This document shows positions 56,069 to 64,000 of a stretch of DNA of 64,000 nt, piece after piece. Origin of the DNA: Microdochium bolleyi (lineage: Eukaryota > Ascomycota > Sordariomycetes > Xylariales > Microdochiaceae); NCBI GenBank assembly GCA_001566295.1, contig KQ964253.1, positions 496,001 through 560,000 of the forward strand, given 5' to 3'. The stretch's first letter is position 1, and every line of letters starts with the position of its first letter. A program made the position numbers and the translations under genes. The notes under the pieces were generated by a model that saw only the letters and a program-made list of their open reading frames with translations, was not told where the DNA came from and ran no database searches.

Positions 56069-56937
56069 TCACGCAGCCGGGAAGTTCCCGTCATCGCTCC
56101 TCGTGCACCCCGAAATGGCCGTTAGTTGCGCCGGGCACTTGACCTGGCTGAAGTTCATGGTCGGGTTATCGGCGTTCTTGAACCAGTCGAACCGCCAGTA
56201 GCAGCCCGCCTTGAGAGCCGCCGGCATGTTGGGCGAGTCGCACTCGGACCGCGACGAGACGCCGCCGTACGTCTGCCCGGGCAGGGGCCGCCCGTACTGC
56301 GGCGTGCAGCCGTCGAAGAGGCCCACGCCGCCGCCCGGCATCAGGATGTCGAAGTGGTTCGCGCCCAGGTCGCCGCCCGTGTTGGTCGTTTGGATCACCA
56401 TGGACTTGCCGGCGACGGGGCCCGAGGTGAACTCCAGCCTGTTGACGGGGTGAGATGGAGGATCAGTGGTTTTGCTCGACGTAGAGGTGAGGAAGATGTG
56501 TGACTGATGACTCACTTGTAGCAGGCGCAGCACCAGCTCGACTCGGTCCCGCCCGTGATGGCGGTAGCCGCGAAACCGTCTATATTTCCCGAAGGTAATG
56601 AGCAGTCAGTATCTTTCGGTCATCACTTCATCGAACCGCTGCCATCCAGTGTTGCAGCCGACTTACAAGCCAGGTTGTCATTGACCGCCCACGGTGACAT
56701 GTTGGCACACGTGAACGCCGAGCCCCCGTTACAACCAGATGCGACGTCCGGGTCGGTCAGGGGGTTGTTCTGCGCATTGCATGTTCCAACCGGCCTGTTG
56801 ACCTGGGCTTTGCCCTTCCACGAGCACGACGGCTTGCAGCAATCCCAGTACCGTGTCGTCTTGCCGCTGCCGGAGGCCGCGGAGGCAAGGCCTGCGGCGG
56901 AACCGAGCACGGCGAGGAGGAGGGTTGTGTTGACCAT
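56069..56937 (-). CDS. Glycoside hydrolase family 45 endo-1,4-beta-glucanase
   Basis: Three exons on the minus strand, 56667..56937, 56516..56579 and 56069..56438, with introns of 87 and 77 nt; 234 aa, the normal size of the GH45 catalytic domain. Signal peptide residues 1-20. Catalytic nucleophile region TTRYWDCCKPSC (Asp32) and acid region NHFDILMPGGGVG (Asp142) are both intact, as is the WCCACY motif restored by the first splice. Many cysteines predict the usual disulfide-bonded barrel. There is no cellulose-binding module or linker. It cleaves internal bonds of cellulose outside the cell. A Zn2Cys6 regulator lies upstream on the same strand, but there is no direct evidence that it controls this gene. 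Confidence 0.93.
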
Positions 56938-58389
56938 CTTTTGATTATTATTCGTCGGTGATTCTTGTTGTTGTCCGTGAGCGAGTCTTGCACGAACAGG
57001 TTTGATGCTGTTGAGACAACCCCGGAGAAGAACAGTGTTTCGACGAGGTGCGGGCTTGCCGAGTTATATACCAGAACTTCTTTGTTCACAGATGGGCTAA
57101 AGCAATCAATGCAACGCAACCAGATATACAAACAAGGACACCGGCACTTGCACCAACACAGACCTGACGTGTATCCACCCGTGGTGCCGCTGCCATTCCC
57201 CGCGTCTGTGCCGAGATCCTACGGCTCTTGGTCCTCCGGCGATCATCGCCCACTCAAAGTCCTTCTTTCCGCATACCATTCGGCTTCATCTGCGCGGTAC
57301 GTAATTAACCTGCTCGGTGTTTCTCCCGGTGTTTAGTGTAACGCGCACATCAGGTACGTACGGCCCTACTTCCCGAAGCCAAGCGGCGAGGCAACGCGAT
57401 CCTCGCTCTCGGCCGTGGCGAATCCTGGACAGGGAGGACATCCCTTGAAGAGACATATTACAGAGTAACCAACATGGTCCAGGGATAGATTGTGGGACAC
57501 GGGAAACCGACGTCTGGCTGTAAGAGACTAAGGGGGTTATTATTAGTCAAGGTCCTAAACAGATGCATCGTGGCTGCACCCAAGACAGGGCAGCCGAATT
57601 TCAGCAGGGCCTTAGAAAACAGACTCGTCGTCACGCACAGCCACGCCTCGCGCAAGACTACTATTTCCCAAAGTCCTCTGCGGTGAGACATATCAACGGC
57701 AACCTGCGCATCCTCATCCTCATCCTCATCATTTTCGTCTTCCTTTACAACTACCGCTCTCTCCCCAGCTCGCCCAGGTTTGCGCGCTAGAGGTCCCGAA
57801 ATCCTACCCCAAAACCTCTGATTTTGACGTGTTCCGGCACTGCCGCCCGAGCCGTCTGACCAGGATTGAAGAAAACCCCGAGGTAGACGCCGAAGGGGAC
57901 GACATGGACCGGAACGCGCGGTCGATCAACGGAGGTCCTCCCTCCGAAAAAACAGCGGGACCCCAGGCAGATTGGATCCGGGCGCCGATCGCCTTGGAGC
58001 ATCCAATCCTACGGGGCCTGACGTTATTCTCGAGCGGGAGGGGCGGCCGGCCGTGACGCCGGCACTTGCTGCCGCCGCCGGGGATTTCAACATGAAACAA
58101 CCCGCTCTTTTGTTGCCCAGCGTCACTACATGTACCTTCGTACATTCTCCAACGACGACAGGTCTGTTCCTGCCGCCAAGAGTCGAATGCCTTGTTTGAG
58201 CATTGTCCCCTGCGATGGATTGTAATGTATCTGACTTGAAAATAAACACATTCTGTGCTTTGTACATTTTTCATATAAACCCATTTACCCATATGTCGCA
58301 TCATGCCAATATATACATAGAAAAAACTTAAAAGCCCGCAGCCTGCCGACAGTCCTTGGGGCGCCTGCGGACAAAATCAGAGCTTCACA
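56938..58389. other. Intergenic region
   Basis: About 1.45 kb: promoter of the GH45 gene and 3' flank of the Zn2Cys6 regulator. It includes a short CATCCT repeat at 57709-57730. Minus-strand frames at 57804..58304 have no domain. No gene supported. Confidence 0.45.
57709..57730. repeat. CATCCT microsatellite
   Basis: Three full copies of CATCCT plus CATC; simple sequence. Confidence 0.8.
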
Positions 58390-60803
58390 TTACAGCTGCC
58401 CGCTGTCGGCAAGCTGGATCTGGATATCCCTCAGGCTAGCCCAGTGCTGCAGCTCCTGCTCCTCGTCCTGTGGCGTCATGGACCCCGTGTTGCTCGGCGC
58501 ACCCGTCTTCTCCAGCTTGGTCAGGATCTCGAGGAACCGCCCCAAGTAATCCTCTACCTTGGTCGCCATGGTGCCCTTCCGCTCGGGCGCGTCGTTGAGC
58601 AGGGTGCTCGCGACTTGCCGGATTTTGTTGACCAGCGAGCCACCGTTCGGCTCGATGTTGCGCTGGTTGATCGAGGCCAGGACGGTCAGCAGGTTCTGCA
58701 CGATGAGTTCGCGCTCCTGCATGACCTGCGAGTCCCTGTCGTCGACCTCTTCATCGTGCTGATGGTGATCACCACTGTCCGCGTAGTTAAGCTGCGCCCG
58801 GCGAGCGTCACGGAGATTGAGATATCGTTCGACAAAGTATGACCTCGTCGCCAACTGGGAGGCGTAGATGTTGGCTTTCTGAATCTCGAACTGTAGCTGA
58901 CGCCGGCGCATCGGGTGTTGCGAGAAAGCATGCCGCACGTCGTTGGCTGGCTGAGATAGGGGAAAGGCTGGAGGGTGGTACTGCAAATCCGACTTATCGA
59001 AACCGAGCGAGTCTTGTATTTGGCCTTGTTCGATTTTGACTTGGAGCTCGGGCGGCAAATCTTCAGTCGAGCCCTTCACTGCAGCTAGGCCATTGAACAG
59101 AATGTTCTTCTGAGCACTCCAGTCAAAAAAATTGATGCCATAGCACATGTCCACCCCGACCAGCTCGTTCATTGTGGTGTATACCCTAATGTTCCTGTTG
59201 AAGCCTGCTATCAAAGGAAGCAAGCCGTCTGGTTGTGGCAAAATATGACTTGAGAAGATATACTCGTCATCCACCTCTAGTGGCTGCTCAGGATACGGCT
59301 CCTGCGCGGTCGGCGGCGGGAGTGGGAGCTCATTTATAGACGAGCCCAGCTGTATCATAGATCGGACACCAGCCACGAGAACCCAGAAGATTCGCTTGCT
59401 CATCTGGTCCTGAATGTGATCAATATGCTTGCTAGCCACTGGGCTGTCCATGTCCAGGCTGTCTTTTTGTTTCCGCGCTATGGCCTCTCGGCAAAAGGCC
59501 ATCGCCTCTGCCATGAAACGCTTCGAAGTCTTGTGTTGTAGAGTGTAAGCGGAAGCGAGTCCAAGGAAGTAGCTGGTTGCTGCATCGTCCACCGACATCT
59601 CCGTCTTTGCCATAAAGGCAGACCCTCGCGCCACCAGCGCAACGTGCCGGCAGCGTTCTATCATAGTCAAGGACGTCGGAAAGAGGTTCGTGCTGTGCGT
59701 TGATTTCAGATGTGCCCTGGCACTGCGAGGAAAGGAGGCGACGAGTACTCCGATCATACTCGCCAGCAAGGCTAGAAACTCGCGGCTGACGCGGTCTGCC
59801 CGAGCCGCAAAGGCTCGTCTGAAGGTAGGCTCGTGCGGAAATGGTACCAGCGGATGTATGTAGGTGAAGAAGTCGTCGAGGAGAAGTTCCATGACTGGCC
59901 AGGGCGCCACAAGCTCCCCGTCCAGCCGCTCATTCGTGCCGTCGTGGAGGAGCACCGGGGACAAGGATGCAGGAGCCGCATGGGCCTCTGGTGACTGATC
60001 GAACATCATATTCTCGTCTCCCCCGCGGGCCCGTTTGGCAGCTTTGGCAGCCTCGGCATGCTTGTTGGGAGGACCTCGTCGTTTCATTGCTCGGTGGAAT
60101 GTGCACTCGACCTCGAGGTCTGCGCAAGGTTTGCAGGGCGGGCCGCTCTCGTCGCACTGATGTAAGGTCAGCGATGTCCAAGCCAGATGGAACTGCGAAG
60201 TTGCCAGGTTCCTGGTCCGGTGCTCACCTTGACTTTGCGCTGACTGCACATGTCGCATGCCCTCCGCAACCGCGTGACCTTGTTGTGGGCGGAGGAAGAG
60301 TGTGTCGGTGAGGTCGAGAGCGCCTGCATTGGCGTCGGGGGCATCTCGGGCAAGCCATGCTCGATGGTGTCGTATATGGGGTTGTCGAGATGCTGTGCCG
60401 GCGGCATATCGTTGGCTCGGGCATAGTGGTTGTCGAGGCCGCGTTCCGTTGTCGGCAGATGGAGCCCCGAGGGCGGGGGGGTCACTGCGGAGGCCGTCTG
60501 CAGGGCCTGCAGGCCGTGGTGCGCGACACTGACGCCGTGGAAGGCATTCGGAGGACTGGTCTGGTACTGGTCGACGTGGTGCTGGCTCACGGCACCGCCT
60601 GGGCTGTTGTGCGCGGGGGGGCGGGCTGCTGCCGACGCGGCGGCGGCGACTGCGACAGCCGCGGCATCGTGATCGTGCGGCGAGTCATGGCGCTGGAGGA
60701 TGTCGCTGCGGTGTTGGGCTGGCGGCGGCGGCGGCGGCGGCGATGTCGCAGCGGCGGCTCTGGCTACGGCAGCGAGGTCATAGTCGGCGGGCATCGATGC
60801 CAT
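58390..60803 (-). CDS. Zn2Cys6 binuclear-cluster transcription factor
   Basis: Two exons on the minus strand, 60228..60803 and 58390..60156, with a 71-nt intron (GTGAGC, GCTGAC, TCAG); 780 aa. The splice completes the six-cysteine cluster: RRACDMCSQRKVK then CDESGPPCKPC and a last Cys at 210 (C183, C186, C193, C200, C203, C210), followed by a basic MKRRGPPNKHAEAAK linker. The N-terminal 180 residues are low complexity (poly-Pro from a GGC run, His/Ala-rich). The middle contains the fungal-specific transcription factor domain (FFTYIHPLVPFPHEPTF and later LGLASAYTLQHKTSKRFM). Nuclear regulator; I cannot assign an orthologue or target pathway. Intron placement inside the zinc cluster is common in this class. 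Confidence 0.88.
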
Positions 60804-61392
60804 GTTGTGGCTCCGTCTGCCAGGACTGCGCGTCGAGCTCGCGGCTAATCAGTGGGAAAGGACCGGCTCATCTTCGTCAAAACAGGACGTAGGAGAAGGG
60901 ACAAGGCCGACCGAGCTCCTGCGCGCTTGCTTCCAATGCTTGTAGGCTGGGGAAGATCTGTGGGGCAAGTGCGGAGAGGGCCAGACCGTGAACACAGTGC
61001 CGGCTGAGCGCACGCGCTGGGTGGTGCCTCCCGAGGTCTGTACTTGGTCCGCACACAGCGCATGCACTGTAGGGACCTACGCGCTTCATCTCGCAGTTGT
61101 ATTCATTCGGGTCGGAAACCCTACAAGGTCGGAAGTATTTCAATTGACAGATGTCATCTTGACGTTTCTTATATGGCAGATGGGAAGAGCTGCTCTGGAT
61201 CTCAATTCTGTCATGGGTTGTGGCACAATGTGATGAAGAAATAGCTTTGTTTGGCACATGCTTGATTTGATGATGGAACCTGCATGGATTATACAGCAGC
61301 TTGTCCAATTCTTTCACTTTGTTCTCTCTATTTCCTCCATCTTTCTTGGACAGCGACCTGGCTGATCAGTCCCCTTTCTGAGGCCCCTCTCT
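60804..61392. other. Intergenic region
   Basis: About 590 bases: promoter of the regulator and 3' flank of the aminotransferase gene. A 146-codon minus frame at 60877..61317 has no recognisable domain. Confidence 0.45.
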
Positions 61393-62946
61393 TCATACCT
61401 CTAGAGCCAGACACTCCCTATACTTCTCCACAAACCGCGTAACAGCCTCGACAAACTTATCGTCTTCCTCCAGCGGCATCTCCAGAATCAGGGCAATACT
61501 CCCCCTTCGCTGGACCCAGAACCCACACTCCAGCATCTCCAGCCAGAATAACGTCTTCAGGTCCTCGTCCTCAGGCCCGCCTTGCTCTTTGCTCTTCACA
61601 ACACTGCCCAGCCTCGCCCAGCCGGCTCCGAAGTGCATGCACATCAGCGACCCGATCCCCGTGACGGACAACACGGTGTCCCTCGTCGCTGCCGCGAGCC
61701 GAGCCCGTAGCCTCTCGCCCCTCTCGCTGTGCGCGAGGGCCTTCTCGGGGGTGTACACCTGCGACAGCGCCGCGTGACCCATGGCGAGCATGAGCGTGTT
61801 GTTTTGGAACGTCCCGCTGTGGAACAGTGAGTCGGCCTTGCGCGGGTCGTAGACGCCCATGATCTCGGCGGAGCCGCCGAAGGCGCCAAAGGGCATCCCG
61901 CCGCCGAGATACTTGCCGAACGTGGTCAGACCGGGTCGAATGGCGGCGGCACTGTTGTTGGACTCGGCGCCGGCTTGAGGGCGGAAGGTAGACTGCAGCC
62001 CTGCGGGTGCGAGGCGGGATGTCATGACCTCATCGAGGATGAATACTGCACCGGACTTCGGGGGAGACGTGTCAGCGTTTTATCATTACTTACAGACTTT
62101 CTGACCAAGTGGCGTGAGACTCTACGACAGACAAGAATAGAATGGGAGACTTACCTGAGCGCACTGCTCTTGTATTGTCTCTAGAAACTCCCTCGTCGCC
62201 GGGATGAACCCTGCCGAGCCCTGCATCGGCTCGACTAGGACTGCGGCGATAGAGTCTTCTCCCTCCCGTCCAAACGCCTGCACTAGCCCCTCGCAGTCGT
62301 TATACTCCACGAGCACAAACGTGTCCTGGTCCACGTTATTCTCAGCTTGTCCGTACTGCACCATCCTCGACCCAGCCCCGTCGATATTCTTCCCATCCTC
62401 GTGCTTTACAGGTGCCCCGAAAGTCAACACGCCACCGTGGTAACCGCCCGTGAAAACAACAACCTTCCTGCGTCCCGTGAACTTCCTCGCCGCCGCGAGC
62501 GCATGCAGATTCGCCTCCGTCCCGGAATTCGTGAACCGCACCCTCTCCACGCCGAACCGCTCGCACAGCAAGCCCGCGTACCGCGCCTCGAGCGGGTTCG
62601 TCGCGCCCAGGCTCAGCCCGACCTCGCGCGCCGTGTCGGCCAGCGTCTGCAGCAGGACCGGGTGCGAGTGTCCGAACAGGCCTGCGGTGAGCTCGCCGAC
62701 CAGATCGGTGTAGGCGTGCCCGTCGACGGAGTAGAGGGTGTGGCCCTGCCCGCGGGCCATGAGGGTTGGGAAGGGCGCGTCGTGGAGGAGCGAGCGGGTG
62801 TTGCCGCCGGGGAGGCTGAGGAGGGCGGACTCGTGCAGGCGCAGGGACTCCGGATTGCGCTTGGTGTAGCGGGCCAGAGCGGCCTGCAGGGCCTCGGAGA
62901 TCGTGGCATCTCTGGAGGAGGGAGGCATGGGGTGTAGGGAACCCAT
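61393..62946 (-). CDS. Class III PLP aminotransferase, glutamate-1-semialdehyde aminomutase-like
   Basis: Two exons on the minus strand, 62155..62946 and 61393..62055, with a 99-nt intron (GTAAGT, GCTGAC, CGAAG); 484 aa. The start MGSLHPMPPS at 62946 was preferred to upstream in-frame codons (to 63264) that encode no domain. Features: SLPGGNTRS, LFGHSHP, VRFTNSGTEAN (phosphate-binding turn), the VLVEPMQGSAGFIP strand, ILDEVMTSR with the pyridine-binding Asp, and the Schiff-base lysine in TTFGKYLGGGMPFG (Lys312). The sequence is closest to HemL-type aminomutases. Fungi make aminolevulinate by the Shemin route and do not need HemL for heme, so the enzyme probably acts on another amino compound; the substrate is unknown. 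Confidence 0.85.
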
Positions 62947-63435
62947 CGTGAGTGTGTGGGTGTGTATAAGTGCTGAACGTGCTACGTCTTGTGCTTTCTC
63001 GAGCCTGGAAACGCTTGTGTGGACGTGACGAACTTGGGATAAGAGGCAGTAAAAAAACTGCTGCTTGATTACCATGAATGGCACAAAAGAATCTCGGAAT
63101 TTCGTTTCGGTAGAAATAGCGAGGCCATGTAGATAAGAGGAGAACAAGGAGCGATCTCGGCATCGGTTTCCAGGCGCGGGGTGTGATGCGGAGCTGCCCC
63201 GGGCCGAGCGGAGTAACAACGACACCGGGCCGGTGCGGGGCCATCGTTCATGCCCGTCGGTCAATTAAGTGATGGCGGTAGTGTAGAGTGCAGGCTGGTA
63301 AGCCAAGAGCAAATGGTCCTTACTTCCAGTACGCTTTGATACTGATTTGAGTGGATTCTCCTGCTCCAAGAAATGTCTTGGCAACTTGCTCTTGATAATC
63401 TATTCTTCGATCTATGGGGTCTACACCGTCGTTTC
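62947..63435. other. Intergenic region
   Basis: About 490 bases between two minus-strand genes: 3' flank of the NAD+ synthetase gene and promoter of the aminotransferase gene. Nothing else supported. Confidence 0.5.
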
Positions 63436-64000
63436 TTAGTCGACCTCCTTATCAGCCAGAGCAGCCTCCATTTTCTCAAGTTCGCGGTCAATACACTTGA
63501 AGGCCAGACTCTGGTAGAAAGGCGGGTATAGGAATGGGCGGAGCTGGGCACACATTTGACAGTTAGTATGCGGTTAGTACAATATGCGGCAGCACGGGAT
63601 GATCCCATGCAATCTGTTCGCGTTGGTCTCGAGTACTTACATCTGGAAAATCATGTTAGCACTAGAACATCTTGATTTCAGAATGGACAAAGTACGAACC
63701 AAAGCGGTTATCATCAGGCGAGTAGTCGTTGCAATGCAACGCAGGGGTGAGCGTCGTGAGCTTGTGTCTGTTGATAGCGTAATAGTGATAGAAGCGCTAC
63801 GGAGTTCAACACATTGTCAGCATGTTGACTAGCACGCCAAATTGTGCGCATTATAGAGCTGCACGGTGAGTCAAAGGAGAGTGACATACCTTGACTTTCT
63901 CCGCCACCTGGCGAGGGGTGTAGACAGGAAGCCCGTCGTCTTTCGCACCCGGGCGGCTCTCACCCCACTCGTGAGCGAGGCGCTGGAACATGCCATAGGG
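63436..64000 (-). CDS. QNS1: Glutamine-dependent NAD+ synthetase, C-terminal part (truncated by window edge)
   Basis: 3' end of a minus-strand gene that runs off the right edge. Exons read from the edge: 63890..64000, 63700..63796, a predicted 2-nt exon 63641..63642, and 63436..63543; 105 residues visible. The first part begins PYGMFQRLAHEWGE and continues YTPRQVAEKVK; the next has FYHYYAINRHKLTTLTP and YSPDDNRF, then DLRPFLYPPFY, all characteristic of the C-terminus of eukaryotic NAD+ synthetase. This cytosolic enzyme amidates nicotinic acid adenine dinucleotide to NAD+ with glutamine as donor. The codon for the Asp in RFDLRPF is split G|AT across the micro-exon; skipping it would shift the frame. 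The catalytic domains lie outside the window. Confidence 0.85.

Noticed and set aside
62342..63244. 300-codon minus-strand frame overlapping the aminotransferase
   Set aside because: Frame-shifted shadow, Pro/Arg/His-rich; the correct frame has all PLP-enzyme motifs.

Overview
The window is nuclear DNA from a filamentous ascomycete (Pezizomycotina, probably a Sordariomycete). Most genes carry short introns of about 42-170 nt with GTRNGT donors, CTRAC-like branch points and YAG ends. The gene set is typical of these fungi: a Swi5-like C2H2 factor, a DUF4470/MYND protein, a Zn2Cys6 regulator, a GH45 endoglucanase and a NACHT STAND protein. I rebuilt exon structures by joining open frames across splice consensus sites that restore family motifs. 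No transcript data or searches were available.

Layout. 0-7.8 kb: Swi5/Ace2-like regulator, DUF4470-MYND protein, GNAT acetyltransferase. 7.8-17 kb: gene-sparse block with a tiny Cys-rich zinc-ribbon gene (10.3 kb) and two related ~615-aa proteins with a C-terminal two-helix membrane hairpin (11.2-13.4 and 14.6-16.8 kb). 17.8-25.2 kb: core block with an arginyl-tRNA synthetase-like protein whose catalytic motifs are replaced, a YMC1-type mitochondrial carrier and a RINT1/TIP20 tethering subunit. 25.2-38 kb: second accessory block with a third hairpin-family gene, a second zinc-ribbon gene, a NACHT protein and a third zinc-ribbon gene. 38-46.3 kb: core block with COG3, FMP25 and ATM1. 46.3-49.3 kb: no supported gene. 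49.3-63 kb: secreted and metabolic genes (type-B carboxylesterase, small secreted glycopeptide, intron-containing tRNA-Phe, NADP-type alcohol dehydrogenase, GH45 endoglucanase, Zn2Cys6 regulator, class III aminotransferase). The right edge holds the 3' end of a glutamine-dependent NAD+ synthetase gene.

How the genes relate. The core genes are ordinary housekeeping: ER/Golgi tethering (TIP20, COG3), mitochondrial transport and assembly (YMC1, FMP25, ATM1) and NAD synthesis. The unusual content is two accessory blocks in which two unnamed families repeat side by side: three zinc-ribbon microproteins with identical intron positions and three hairpin membrane proteins with shared exon structure. 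In the second block two zinc-ribbon genes bracket a NACHT gene. Fungal NACHT proteins act in non-self recognition and often sit beside partner genes, so this is the best candidate for an undescribed system here; the functional link is inference. Other points of note are a predicted 2-nt micro-exon in the NAD+ synthetase gene and length-multiple-of-three introns hidden inside two long open frames.
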